In this document: in pieces, positions 14,201 to 27,600 of the stretch
Layout of the letters: the number at the start of each line of letters is the position of its first letter
Numbering within the stretch: the stretch's first letter is position 1
The notes under the pieces: generated by a model
Seen by the model: only the letters and a program-made list of their open reading frames with translations
Told to the model about the DNA's origin: nothing
Databases searched by the model: none
DNA from: Coffea arabica
Lineage: Eukaryota; Streptophyta; Magnoliopsida; Gentianales; Rubiaceae
NCBI RefSeq assembly: GCF_036785885.1
Contig: NC_092323.1
Coordinates: 5,000,501 to 5,064,500 of the forward strand
DNA length: 64,000 nucleotides
Direction of reading: 5' to 3'
Translations under genes and position numbers: made by a program

Positions 14201-15890
14201 AGAGTCGAATCAAGATTCAATTTTTTGTTCACAAGGATCAGCAATGTGCAAAACATGGCTAGACAAATAGTGGGTCCAATTTAAAATCCATGCCCTGAAA
14301 TTCTTGGAGCGAATGTGGTCGATAAATTAGAGAAGAAAATCGAACCAAAAGAAAAGGGTCGTTTTCCACATCTTGGATTTCTATAAAGCCTAACCCATTT
14401 TGGGTAGGTCACGACTCACAAGACATGGCCACAAAATATTTGCTGTACAACAATTGTTGTTACATACACAAGAGTGGCGTATGCATATCTTCGACCTCTA
14501 TAGAGGGGTGACATGCAGGCCTAAAGAAGCTATACAAGTAAAAGATTGGCAGGAAAAAAGAAAGGTGGCAACGGTAATGGTAATGTACCTTGACACAGAA
14601 GATCCCTTTATTATATCTGCAGTAGTAGGATTTGTAATGGGGGGATTTTTATTTATGCGATTGACAAATTAAAAAAAAAAATTGTATCTAGTAGTGGTAA
14701 GGAAATAGATAGATATGGATGGTAAAATTGGTGAGAGTGACCAGATTTTTTAAGATTAGAGGAACGTGATGAATGGACATGTACCAGGTCCAATTGTTGG
14801 AAATTGGAAGGGAATAAATCGAAGCTATTGTACAGCAGAAAGCGATAAAAAGATTAAAAGACCAGAGGGTGTCGAGGCTGGAGGGGGTACGAAGAAAGTG
14901 GCCTGGGGTAATGGTGTTATTAGTCTTTAAATTATAAACCTAGGGGAAGATTTTGTTGTTATGGGAAGGGGGGGATATGCGGGGGTGGGCTACTGGGCTG
15001 TGGTGGGGGTTGGGGCTGCGGGGGAGACGATGTGCGATTCCATAGGCAAGGGCTTAGTTAGAGTAGTTCTGTAACGTGGCGTGGGTCTGTGCCCCTTTCT
15101 TGAATTTTTCTTTCTTTATTTCTTTTTTTTTTAAAGACCTTTTTCTTGAATTTTGCAGCATCCCTGGTTTTTCAATCTTTGTTATCTTCTTCTTTTCTAA
15201 AAGCGCCAAGGTGGAAGGTTGCATTTCAATTTGACCCTACAAAAAATCTAGAAATTTTATTTCTGCGCATTTTTTATTTTTCAAGTTAGAAGAAACTCTA
15301 TCCCTTACATAGGTAAAGAAAAGAGAATTAAGAGATTGAGTTCCAAATTTATTCTTTTAATAATTTCACGTACTTTTAGTCACTTTTTTTTTTTTTTACT
15401 TTTAGTCACTTTTTCTTTAAAAAAAAAAAAAGAGGAAACATACTCTTTCAACGTGATAACATTACATACTTTGAATTTAAAAGCCTTATTTGGCAATTTC
15501 TTTTCAATATTTGTTCTTTTAATAGCAAGCAAAGTTGGAGTAGAAATTAAAATAAATTTCTGGGTGATAAGTTTTCTAATCTAAGGACTTCGATTTTTTT
15601 TCCCAACTTTTGAGGGTTCGAATGAAATTAACCCGTCCGCAAAAAAAAATATTTTTTAAATAAATATGAATAGGAGGGGATTCTCCGCGGGCTGGGCTTC
15701 CGGTTTCGCAGTTTGCGTCGAGTTGCGACGTCACAAGTCAACCACTGCTTTAACTCACGCAATAAAGAAAAGACAAAAGTAGGTGGTTACTGTACAGAAG
15801 GTAAATTTCGATTTTAGGTAATCATCATGATTTGGACTAATTCTCATTTCGCTCTTTACGTTTTAATTTTAACATATTTGACCTTTGTAG
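14201..15890. other. Intergenic, likely SUVR5 promoter side; G-rich tract
   Basis: No gene recognised. The tract at about 14963-14998 has successive runs of three or more G separated by short loops. Long T and A homopolymers occur at about 15121-15134, 15376-15395 and 15415-15432. A 90-codon open frame at 14400-14672 has a hydrophobic end but no family resemblance. Confidence 0.4.
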
Positions 15891-16329
15891 TGGGGCCCAG
15901 ACGTACATCGGCCCCGGGCCACGGACAGCCCAGCCCGACCCACGAGCTCGGACTGGAGGTGCTGGGCTACGGTTTCAGGTCGGCCCATTCGGGCGCTGCC
16001 TCTCAGGCGTATGGGCCTGATGGGCTGCGAGGTCCGCATCCTTAGGCTTGTGTCATGGAGCCCTAGGAGTCACTCACTCCAGTAAGGACTCCTTGTCCTA
16101 CCAGGAAGCTACTACCTGAGCATCTATAAATACTACACAAAAGAGAGGCACCAGGTACGCTATTCATAGCACAATCTCTACTATTTCACTTACAAATCTT
16201 CCTCTGACTTGATCGTCGGAGTTGCTACAGGGGACTCAGCCCCGCAGCTCGCCCGCGTGCAGGTCGGACGATTCAGCTCGCTCCCTAGGCACCCGGTCAG
16301 GTCGGACCTTCACTTCGGCAGTCGCATCA
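15891..16329 (+). repeat. 5' LTR of the gag-only element
   Basis: It begins TGGGGCCCAG and ends GCATCA. A TATA-like TCTATAAATACTAC lies within it at about 16120-16135, plausibly the element promoter. It is nearly identical to the repeat at 17768-18205. Confidence 0.9.
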
Positions 16330-16379
16330 ATTGGCGCCGTCTGTGGGAACACGTTACTTTTCTTCGCGAATCATGCCGA

Positions 16380-17767
16380 AAACAAGGTCTCAGAGGAACG
16401 CGGGTGCATCTAAGGGGAAGGAGCGAAGCGCCCCCCTAAATTCTCATCGGGATCCGAAACCCGAAGGAGCAGGGGCGGGGCCTTCACGGATTCCGCCTGA
16501 ACAGCTGGTGCAAACGGTGGCGGCAAACCTGCCCACCTTCGAAGCGATCGTGGACTACCTCAAAGGGCAGTCGGGAGGTCAATTCGACAAGGAGCCTAAG
16601 GTCCAAGAAGCCGACCTGTCAGAATCCCGAACTGGGAGCCCCAATCACGGGGCCAAGCGGGCGCGTCGGGAACTCACGCGAGAGCAGGTCGAGGTCGTGG
16701 AGCCATCTCACAAGAACTCCCGAACTGAACATCCGGAGCCCGTCCGGGGGCTCTCCCCCCGGAGGGAGCGACAACAGGTACAGGACGAGCTGGACCTGAT
16801 GCTTGACCCGGAGGCGGACAGGTACATTGCTTCCCTCTTTGCGCTTGACATCGAGGAATACCAACTGCCCGCGAAGTTCAAAATTCCAACCATGAAATCT
16901 TACGACGCTACTACGGATCCGGAAGACCACCTGTTCGTGTTCATGACGCAGATGCGCTTACAAACGGCCGCAGATGCGGTCAGGTGCAAGACCTTCCCGA
17001 TGTTCCTAGAAGGAAGGGCTCGGCAGTGGTTCCAGGGACTTCCCCCCAGATCGATTAGTTCTTTCACTCAGCTCGCGCGACTGTTCTCAGCACAGTTCGT
17101 TTCTTCACGAGCCTTCTCCAAAAGCACCGCTCACCTTATGACCATTCAACAAAGGGTCGAGGAATCACTGCGTGAATACATGGTGCGGTTCAATAACGAA
17201 TCCCTCCAGGTCCGCGACCGAGATGACAAGGTGGTCATGGCTGCCTTCATTAACGGGCTACGGAAGCAGAAGTTATACACCGAGCTCGTGGAGCGACCAC
17301 CCAAGTCAGTTCGGGAGATGTTGGATCGAGCTCATGAGAAGGCCAATGCTGAGGAGGCCAATCGCCTGAAGAGCGCACAGGAGAGGCAGAGGGATGACAA
17401 GCGCAGAAGGACAACCGACCAGGGGGACGTGCGACGTGACCAAGGGCGGAAAAGTACCTATGACCACCCGCCTAGAAGCCGACCCTTAGGGGCAGACAAG
17501 CCTTGGACTTCCCTCACCGCCCCCCGAGCTCGGGTCCTCGCGGTGATGGAGCAGGAAGGGCTATCCCGACCTCCCCGGCCCTTGGCCGGGGATAGAAGCA
17601 GGAGAGATCAGAAACTGTACTGTGCGTACCACAGGGATGTGGGCCACGACACTGAAGACTGTCGCCACCTTAAGAAGGAAATTGAAAAGCTGATCCAGAG
17701 GGGTCATCTTGGCCAGTTCGTCCGCGAAGGGCGAACTAATCAGAAGCAAGGAGGATTCAAGCGAGAT
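16380..17767 (+). other. gag region of the gag-only LTR element
   Basis: One long frame with a Retrotrans_gag-type core (about 16900-17330) containing RQWFQGLPPRSISSF and an arginine/lysine-rich segment after it. A Cys/His cluster near 17620-17670 (CAYHRDVGHDTEDC) is of the kind found at the end of Tat-lineage gag. Gag would form the particle and package element RNA. With no polymerase of its own, mobility would depend on enzymes from a related full element. Confidence 0.85.
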
Positions 17768-18205
17768 CGGGGCCCAGACGTACATCGGCCCGGGCCACGG
17801 ACAGCCCAGTCCGACCCACGAGCTCGGACTGGAGGTGCTGGGCTACGGTTTCAGGTCGGCCCATTCGGGCGCTGCCTCTCAGGCGTATGGGCCTGATGGG
17901 CTGCGAGGTCCGCATCCTTAGGCTTGTGTCATGGAGCCCTAGGAGTCACTCACTCCAGTAAGGACTCCTTGTCCTACCAGGAAGCTACTACCTGAGCATC
18001 TATAAATACTACACAAAAGAGAGGCACCAGGTACGCTATTCATAGCACAATCTCTACTCTTTCACTTACAAATCTTCCTCTGACTTGATCGTCGGAGTTG
18101 CTACAGGGGACTCAGCCCCGCAGCTCGCCCGCGTGCAGGTCGGACGATTCAGCTCGCTCCCTAGGCACCCGGTCAGGTCGGACCTTCACTTCGGCAGTCG
18201 CATCA
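17768..18205 (+). repeat. 3' LTR of the gag-only element
   Basis: Direct repeat of 15891-16329 with about three differences. It ends GCATCA before the flanking TAAAAG. The gag frame is open into the beginning of this repeat. Confidence 0.9.
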
Positions 18206-21200
18206 TAAAAGTTCTGAAACTTTTCAAAGTAATTTCATAACTTCATTTTCAGCATCTGCTCTTTTTTTCTTATTATTATGTTACAATTGGCATGCTGCTT
18301 GATATACTAAAGAAGTCAAATATGGTCATATTGGATTAATGGGATCAAATACCATATAACTTAATGTCTATTCAATTAAATTAAATGGTTAACTTTTTTT
18401 TGTCCAATATTACTTTGAAACCAAATCTATGTGCTAGCGAGGACTTCATTTTTAAAAAAAAAAAAAAAACCCCGTCTGGGAGCTTTTTACCAGGACTTGT
18501 GATTTTTTTTTTTGTGACAAAACATCTTACCGTCACTAAATTTTTGCAACAAAAAACTAAAAATACATGCACCAATTAAATGATGCGAACGGTTATTGAA
18601 TTTTATTAGACCATTTCGTGTACATCTCCTCTTCCTCCTCGTAGTAGGTTCATGTGCTTACATTTTAAATTTTTAATAACTAAATAATATATATTTCTGA
18701 TTCTTCTAAAAAAAAGTAACTTTAACTGATTATTCTTTGTAATCGCTTTTCTTGATCAACTTTTGTAAAACATAAAACAAATGAAAATAAGGTCTAAATG
18801 CTAATAAGTGTTTTATTATAGTCAGATGACTACGTGTATATATCTTTTAAATGTTTTATTTCAACGTGATCTTTCATTTTATCGTCAATACAAATACAAC
18901 ATACAAAAGAGAGGTGAAAATATGAAAAACTAGAGAAACAGAAATGAAACGAAGAACACACAAATTCAGAAAAAGAGTAAAAAAGTGATTATAAGACATT
19001 GACATCCAATTGACCCAAACACAAGAATTTAACGACAGCAATGAAGCGGCAACTCTCTTTTTTTTCGCGTTTTTCTTTGGTTTAATTTGACAAAAATGAT
19101 CATGAAAATAGCGTGCCAAATTTTTTTCCATCTACTAACACGCACATTTAGCGACTCTAAAACATTGAAACGGCATCTTAGCCATCCAATTGGAAGTGCA
19201 GAGAAAACAAGGAAGGCATTCCAAAATGTAATGTTCTTTTTTTGGGTAATTTTTTTTTTTTTTTTGTCAGCAACGATGCATTTGCATAATCTACTCTATC
19301 ATAATCTAGGGGGGAGGGGAAGCCTAAGGAGGCTGTGGTAGGGGGCTAGTGGGTATAAAGACCCAACTAGATTATTGGTAATCTTTTTTTGGGGTAATTA
19401 TTGGTAATGTCATGCATATTACACCTTAAAAAGTACTCCCAATGACTGTTTCCTCGTCGAGATGCAACATGTTCAATCAATCAAGGCTCATGAATACAAG
19501 GTATCCCTCCAACAAAATACCCAAACGCTACGCAGAAAGGTAAAAAGAATCATGGACTGGCCTGGCCGGAGGTGTAGGTAACTAAAGTGGCTGGTCATGA
19601 ATAATTACCACGCGATGAGGAGAATGGGCAGGCGGTTTAATGTTGCCCAATCATGATGATTCCATGTTTTAGTTTTACATCAGAAAGCCCTCCGCCCATG
19701 GGCCCTTTGGGGTTTTATACGTTGGACCCTTTTTCAGCAACGAGGAAACGAGTTTGTACCCAAAAGCCAAGGTCAGTAGACTCAGCGAGCAGGCGAGTTC
19801 CTATTCTTTCCAACAAACGTTAAAGGCGAGTTCCTATTCTAGTTCCACCGTTCCTCCAATGAAATGTTGGTTCCCAAAATCCAAGTCACTTCGCAGTTGA
19901 CCATAAAATTCTTAAAAAAAAAAAAAAGCACTAATCACGGAGGCAGATCTAAGATTGGAGACATAAAATATGTATTAGAAGCAGGACATGGGGTTGTAGC
20001 AGCAATGAAAAATTTAATAGTACTCGTAGGATATACGACAGTAGTTGTTCTTGCTGGGGCTGTGCTAATGAGTATCATTGTTGGCTTGGCTTATACCGCT
20101 GATGGCGGCAAAAATTTTACACCGTCCCCATTTGCTGGATGATGAGTGGCCCAAAACTGCAGAAACATAGCAAATATACTCTGATTCTTACTTCCTCCAC
20201 ACGAGTCGGGTTGTAGGAAGTTCTCCAAGTACGAGTTCAACCTTGAACCTATTTCAATTTTCAGCTGGCCGAGTTCAAGAATAAGTTCAAGAAAGTGATA
20301 CAATGATGGATAATCTGATACTAGCATCTCTGTAATGTAACATGTTGTGGGATGAGGTGGGCTGGAGTTGTTTGACTGAAATGAAATCATAAAATAGAGA
20401 GAGTTGTTTGTGGGGGAAATGGGAAATGGGAAATGGGGACAAGCATCGGAGAGGGAGATGCCTTTTTGCAGCCATATATCATTGGCATTGACTCGCTTGT
20501 CCAAATGCCTTTGGAAAGTTCGCTTTTGCTGCTATTTGTGGGGATTCTACGTTTTTCCGAAACCAACGATACCCCTTTTGGTAATCGTTCCCCACGCACA
20601 CTGTCGTCTCGTCTGAGCTATGAGCTATGAGCTATCTCTTCCCATCCCACCTTAGGAGCTGGGCTTAATAAGATACATCGCTGTCGAATGCTGCGCCAAT
20701 GGATGATAGTAATTGATATAAGTTTTTATTTTTTAGTTTTTTGGTTGGAGGAATTAAGTAGAAACAAACTAGTAGAACATTTGTCTGCCAAAACTCGAGG
20801 CATAAATGGTCAGAACTCACTCGTGAGATGAACATCATCAATAGTCACGGATCATGAAGAAAAGCCAAAATCGTCCGGGTCATATTTTTTTTGGAACTAA
20901 TGCATCTTCTATGATTTTGAAACTTCACCTTTTTACTGGAAAGAAAACACAAAAGACTGTTACCTTTTCCAGTACTCCTCCACTTTCTACCACAAACACT
21001 TTCAGTAGTATTGCTTCAACATCATATAAACCTGTAATGAGATATGATTGATGCGTAACATGAAATTTGAATTTGAAAACCGAGACTCAGCTTGAAATCC
21101 GAGCGTTAACGTGGTTGAATTTCTGTCAATTGTTGCTGCCTAAACTCACAGCATGATTATGTTTGCTATAATTTACTAATCATATGCTGTCTTCCTACGG

Positions 21201-24200
21201 AATCCTGGACCAACTAATCTCTGATATATGCACAATAATCAAGCGGATTCACTTGAGTAGGTCTTTCAAAGCAGCGATACGGGTTCAAATTTCAGTTCAG
21301 TTTTTATATTTGTCCCAGATTTGTCTTCTTGTATGGGTTTGGATTGAAATTTGTGTTTGATTTCTTGAAAACATGGCTGCGTGAACTGTTACAGTTAGCA
21401 CGTCATAATTCAATTCAAATGTAGCGTCATTTTGATCTGAGACACAGGGAGACAGAGGGGACACACCAACACAAGGCATCCATGCTAGTAAATCTTGGGT
21501 GGAAAATCTCGGTACCATAATACAGATTACTACGAGTAAAATATTGGGGATCAGTTGTTGGAAATCCACAACTAAGAATTTAATTAATACAGCTCGATTG
21601 ATTCTTCGTGGAACCACCAAGCATGTCTGTCAGGGTTTGATTTTAAGTAGGGGATTCTTCACTTACTCCCAAATTATATAATGTTCTTTACCAAAGACCT
21701 GTTCAACGTTTTCTGTGGCACCTTTGAAGTTTGACATTGGAAAGAATCACCTGAATCACTTCATATAAAAATAAAATAAAAATCTGATAATAAGATAAAA
21801 TAGAAGTTTCATTTGGTTATCCCATTTGACAGCGTCCTCTCAGTCTCAGGCGAGAGAATGGATATGGATCATCAGATTAGGTAAATGAGTCCAAAAACAC
21901 CACCAGTCTCTACTCCCCTTCAAGTAAGCCACTGGTGGATGCTACACTGCCAAGTGATTCTCAACCCTGTTTAACTTGAAGCATTAACAACCATTGTTGT
22001 TGAACAAAGTCAGGAGGGATTTTATCATACATCCAGTCCCTTTTCTCTGTGTGTGTGTTTATCATATATTGATTTGTCTTTTTAATGTTTCAGGGCTCAG
22101 AAACACCTACCACACTGTGTGTCATATTGTAGCTGACTCCCTTCAGGTCTGTACTCTGTAACGGCTGAGCGGCTTTTTTTTTTTCTAAGTCAGCAGGTGT
22201 GGATGACGACAAAAAGAGTGGTCTGGCCATCTTCTTCTTTTGTATCGAGACTGGGAAAGGTCAAGGCTCATGATCCATTTTTTATTGGAGGATTCTATGA
22301 CAAACGTTAGTCTCTTAGATGCTGAAGGACAATGTAGGCATCTCTCAACTAGTTGCCACTCTCTCAGCCCCCTTTGATAAAAAGGAGATTAGACAAAAGA
22401 AACCCCACAAAACCTCAGCTCCTTTCAAGCATCCAATGTTCCCTTTTCTCCACTAATCTTCATCCCTTTTCATGTCTCACGCTATTATTGAAGACTGTCC
22501 TCTTAATTTACTAGAACAATACCCGTTCAATTCTAGTACATTATTTTGTTACAGTTGGATCTATGTGTTTGGATGCCTTGTGTTGTGCGGATGGTAACAA
22601 AATTCGAGAATGATGGGGTTATATCAAAACGAAAAGTTGAATTTTTATTTTTATTTTTTTTACTTTCTCAGATGAAATGAACAAATTGGTTACCACTAAT
22701 GTTGGTCGAAATTTCACATGATTAAAGTAAATACAAGAATGCCTGTGCAAAAGGCGACTTTATCGATACTTTTTTGTTTCAAAACTCGAAGCTAATGCAA
22801 CTAGTTGATTTTCAAAATTTCATTACAACTCTCTTGCATTTCATCATTCCCTCGGTGCCTCGTTGCAAGAACAAAAGTTTTCTGTAACAGAGATTTAATG
22901 GCCCACAAAAAGAAAAAAAAAAGAAAATTATAACGGACTAATGCAAGGAAGTCTGGCACTTAGAAAGATATGTTCTTGATTGACCTGATTCGAGGTTCCA
23001 ATGAAGTGAACCTTACTAAAGCATGATTGAGGAATTAAATTAAGTTCACTAAATGTGGATCACGTATATAAAGAACAAGCATTATGATAACATTAATTCC
23101 ATCTCTAATTCATTTCGGTGGCTCAGGGATAATTGTAGTACTATTTCCTTTTCCCACAAGAAATAATCTCCCCACTTTAGGGTGTATTATGTATTTAATC
23201 TTTGGATAGCTTTTCTTCTGACGACCAAACAAGAGTCAAGAACGTACGTTGACGGGGCTCTTGACTTTCCCTATGGTTACTTTTTCGCTGCCCCTTTTAC
23301 ACTCTTTCAGTTTGCATCAAAATTACCAAACCCCTTTTTCGCCTTGCCCTTGGAATAAGCCCTTTGTAGTTGTACCCCCGTTCTATGTTGGGAGAAGGCT
23401 CGTCACTTCTTAGTTGTTTCTACGTGCTTTTTGATTGTAACGAGAACCATCAAAAATTAAGGAAAAAAAAAAAAGGCCGAAAAGGCTATAAACCATATGA
23501 AGATGACGTTACTCATTTTTTATGCTCCAAGTATTTGTTTATGAAAACACACAATAAAAGAACGGCTGGGTGGGATGGAGTTGGTGTAAGAATAAAAAGT
23601 GCTAAGAAATGCATAAATGGCAGCATGGCCAAAAGGGTGGAGGGACGGTCACCAACTCCCACTAGCCTTGTAGCAAGCTACGGAAATTGTGGGGATTGGG
23701 TTGTTATTGTTTTTATTACTTGTTAAATTGTTAATCTCAGATCCAAGACCGCCACATTTTGTGTTTTTCGTTGTTTCCAAAACAAAATTTGGGTAATTTT
23801 CGAACATCTATAAATTTCGTTTTTCTCAGGCAACGAACGGTTCTCTGTCTATAAATAAAAAAAAAAAGATGACATAATGCAAGAGGGCCAAGGTGACTTA
23901 ATGCGAGCACTCCTTAGTCAAATACTCTACTGTTAACTTCCCAGAGTAAGAAGTAAGAACGGCCAAATACTCTACTGATTGCTTTGCAAAATACTTCTCT
24001 TCCAGCAGCCACCATTTTTACTCCTCACGTAGGACCTTTAGATACCCAACCCAAAATTGAGTAAATACATGTACTTTTTGTCACCTTTTGAGTTTTGACA
24101 ATTGGAGCATGGTCGGAGACTTTCCTCAGCTGAAGAGCGTAAAAACTACCAAAGGCAGACGCTTCTTGCTTCTTTTACCACCAAAAGCTTAAAGCCTCCT

Positions 24201-24300
24201 CCACGCTCCCCCCCCCCCCCCCACTACACCATTGTTATCGGCCCAAAAGCTCGTACTCTTAATTTTCTTCGAGCGTTATAGTTAGAGTTTACAGAGAAGG
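18206..24300. other. Gene-poor AT-rich intergenic region
   Basis: No gene recognised on either strand. There are long A/T runs (about 18453-18470, 19250-19265, 19915-19927) and a run of 15 C at 24208-24222. A 207-bp frame at about 19936-20142 encodes an alanine/valine-rich hydrophobic segment (NLIVLVGYTTVVVLAGAVLM) of unknown nature. A minus-strand frame at 20091-20504 has no recognised domain. The stretch nearest 24300 is probably the promoter and spliced 5' leader of the MIP1-like gene. Confidence 0.5.
24208..24222. repeat. Homopolymeric C tract (15 bp)
   Basis: Uninterrupted run of C just upstream of the MIP1-like gene leader. Length may be affected by sequencing error. Confidence 0.8.
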
Positions 24301-24674
24301 CGTCACTGGTCAAAAAGGGACATCATTTTTTCTTTTAATCTTTGCTGTGTGCAAACCAGCTCTGCGCTTTTCAAACAATCTGAGGGAGTCATATAATTGC
24401 GGGTTGGTAAGTCTAATTCTGCAGCAATGCAGGAAGACAAGTGGGGTTTTTGACCCGAAGCTGAAGTTTCCGAAGACCCCTTCTTGGGATTTTGAGACTA
24501 CAGAAAAATTTTTTTTTGGGTCTTCTAAAAGTCCAATCTTGGGGCCTCTTCTTTGCTCGCTGAGCCTGTGTAAGTGTTTCCTGCAATTTCTGCTCTATTT
24601 TCAATGGCACGTTTATTTATTCTTTGTTATTATTAACGGCAATGGTTAAATCACTTCAAAAAAAATTTGCAGAG

Positions 24675-27600
24675 ATGACTTCTGAAGGGATTGTTGTTGG
24701 TAATTTACACGGGCTGGGAATTGCTACCTCTACACACAAACGTTCAAAGAGGTAGTCTTTAGATTTCTTGATGTCTGCTTCCTTTCACTTTGCTAGTTTT
24801 TTTAATCAGTCTCTTGAAAGAGATCAACAGGGAATTTCAGCATTGTACACTTCATCTCGCTTTGCATTTTAACAAATTAATGAAGGGTGTGGTGGCAAGT
24901 TGAATGGTAAAAAGGGCAATATTTGTACATTGCGTGAATTCTCGAACCTGGGACTCTGGCTTCCGTACTTTTTGCTGTATTTTGCTCTTACTTCTGCTAC
25001 TAGGCGGTTTTTTGACTTTTCCTCCCTGTCAGAAGCCCCAAATTTACATGGATGGAAGGGCTCAATTAGGATTTGTCTTTTGCTTCATTCATGATGGTAT
25101 CTGTAGCTTAATGCTACGTTTAGCGCATATTTCGAGTTGTGGATTTTAACCAGAGCTCAGTTTGCTGTCTTCTTCTGCCAATTTTTTGCTCACTCTTAAG
25201 TCTTTTATACAATGGCAGCTTCCCAGATAAGAAAGGACTTGGGGATGAAAACTTGGATCATTCTGTTGAAGCCTCTCATAGTTTGAAATCGGTAAGCAAA
25301 TTGTCGTACGTGTATTTTCGTGACTCAAGCAACTGTCAAACTATTGGATGATAATCCAGAAAAATTGCTATGTAGAAGGAAAAAATATGAAGTGGAACTC
25401 TTATTCTCATGATTTGGTAAATTTTAAGAGTTATTTCTCTTCCTTTCTGTTATACCTTTGAGGATATGCAAGTCAGAATGGAAGCGTCCCTCCTCCCCCC
25501 CCCCTCACCCCCCCTTCTCTCTCTTAAATGGTATTCTATTTCTCAACAGGATCTGGGGCACTTGGATGACTGTGTCACGAGCAAGAAGAAGCAATCATCC
25601 AATGCTGAAGTCCAAATTTCTTTGAGACGAGAGGTAAAAAAAAAAAAAAAAGAGTATGATAAATGCAAGATATCAATCATATTATTGCCCTATACTTGCT
25701 TGCCTAAGTCTCTGTAAAAAATTTGGGCTTTCAATTTCACTCCACAGTCCCAACTCTGTTCTTGAAGATGACAAGGTCCCTAGAACATATATCCATATGC
25801 CTGCAGCTTGGGTTGTTCTCTAATTTTCCTAAACCCTGCAGATAATGCAGCTGGAGAAAAGGTTACAAGACCAAATGGCAGTTCGATGTGCCTTGGAGAA
25901 AGCTTTGGGTTATAAATGTTCCTCCCACAGCGTAGCAACTGACGTCTTAATGCCTAAGGTAGGGCATTTTGTTCCTTAACTGGTAAAAGGAAATTGTGGT
26001 GTTAGTTGGGAAGACCATGCTATTGTTGTTGTTTCTACTTTCTCTAGCCTTTTGGATTTAGGTTTCTTCCCTTTTGTGATAAAATGGTGTGCTAACATTA
26101 TCCCAGTATTTGTCACAAACTACATGGTTGCAAAACTTAAGTTATTGTTCCTTTGATTTTTCCAGCCAGCCACAGAACTTATTAAAGAAATTGCAGTGTT
26201 AGAGGTGGAAGTTGGGCATTTGGAACAATATCTTCTTTCACTATACAGGAAAGCATTTGATCAGCAAATATCTTCTTTATCTCCATCTGCAAAAGATGAT
26301 AGGGTAAAGTCACCCTTGACTACCCCAAGACGAAGGCGGCTAGAGTTTTCAACATCGGAAATTACGTCAGAGAAGGCAAATCTTTCAGCTCAAGAAAATC
26401 AGTTTGTTTCCAATCCACGGAAAGAAACCAGTTGTTCAGGAGAGGAGAACCCATCAGATTCCAATGTGCATCGTTGTTATTCTACGCTATCTCAAAGCTC
26501 AACTCTATCAACCAAAACTTCTCCTCCTGCAGAGCCATTGGGAAAAGCTCTGCGAGCTTGTCATTCTCAACCGTTGTCCATGACGGAGGTATCTTCTGAC
26601 TTGCATTTTTATGATCAGGCAGGCAACTTAAGTGCATCTTGCATTTTCTTCCACCAGGTGTTTCTTTTTTAGGTTTTATTTTATTTTTATTAGGATGACA
26701 AAATTATTCTGTCCCACCAAAATAGTTTTGTGATATGGAGAACATAGGGAAATTGACAGTAGAGTAAGATTGATCCTTGCAAGCTTGTTGAATGACCACA
26801 CCTAATCAGCAGTGGTTCTGGCCTTTCTGCAGTACGCACAAAATGCTTCTTCAAATGTCATCAGTTTGGCAGAGCACCTTGGTACCCGCATTTCTGATCA
26901 TATTTCAGAGACACCAAACAAAATTTCTGAGGATATGATTAAGTGTATGTCAACAATATTTAGCAAGCTTGCTGATCCACCCCTGACAAATCACGGCCTC
27001 TCATCTCCCACTTCATCCTTGTCATCAATCAGTGCATTTTCTCCAAAGGATCAATGTGACATGTGGAGCCCAGGGTTTAGAAATGACTCATCGTTCGATG
27101 TTCGATTGGATAATCCTTTCCACGTAGAAGGGTTGAAAGAATTTAGCGGACCTTACAGCACAATGGTTGAAGTTCAATGTATATACAGAGATAATGAGAA
27201 ATTGGGTGACATTGAACACCTTTTACAAAATTATAGGTAAGTATACCAATGTGATATTATCATCTCACGGCAGGTTAACTTATGTCTCCCATTCAAACTC
27301 TTTTCCACCATTACAGATTCCGATAACTCTTATTGCCTTCTCATGCTGTAGATCTCTTATTTCAAGATTAGAAGAAATAGAGCCCAGAAAGATGACAAAT
27401 GAGGAGAAACTAGCATTCTGGATCAACATACACAATGCATTGGTTATGCATGTAATACTCTTTATCAGCTAGAAGATCAAAGTTATATTCTTATGTATTA
27501 AACTGTGAACTAAGATTAAATGCTATTCATTTTCTATTAGGCATTTTTGGCTTACGGGATCCCACAAAACAATATGAAGAGAATTTTTCTACTACTGAAG

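Larger units (their letters stand above)
15891..18205 (+). mobile_element. Gag-only LTR retrotransposon (TR-GAG type, Ty3/gypsy-derived)
   Basis: Two direct terminal repeats of about 439 bp flank a single gag region with no recognisable protease, reverse transcriptase or integrase. The first repeat is followed after two bases by TGGCGCCGTCTGTGGGAA, a primer-binding site usual in Tat/Ogre-like gypsy elements. This arrangement matches the non-autonomous TR-GAG class known from plants. The repeats differ at about three positions in 438, which implies insertion roughly 0.2-0.3 million years ago if 1.3e-8 substitutions per site per year applies. I found no clean target-site duplication. It is non-autonomous by its parts and otherwise looks little decayed. 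Confidence 0.85.

Noticed and set aside
14400-14672. Plus-strand 90-codon frame ending in a hydrophobic stretch
   Set aside because: Not recognised as plastid, mitochondrial or nuclear gene; AT-rich promoter-side sequence.
18381-18579. Overlapping frames on both strands
   Set aside because: Produced by A and T runs; low complexity.
20091-20504. Minus-strand 137-codon frame
   Set aside because: No domain, no splice or promoter support.
24940-24960. tRNA-like TCGAACCTGGG motif on the minus strand
   Set aside because: No matching D-arm, anticodon arm or acceptor stem around it.
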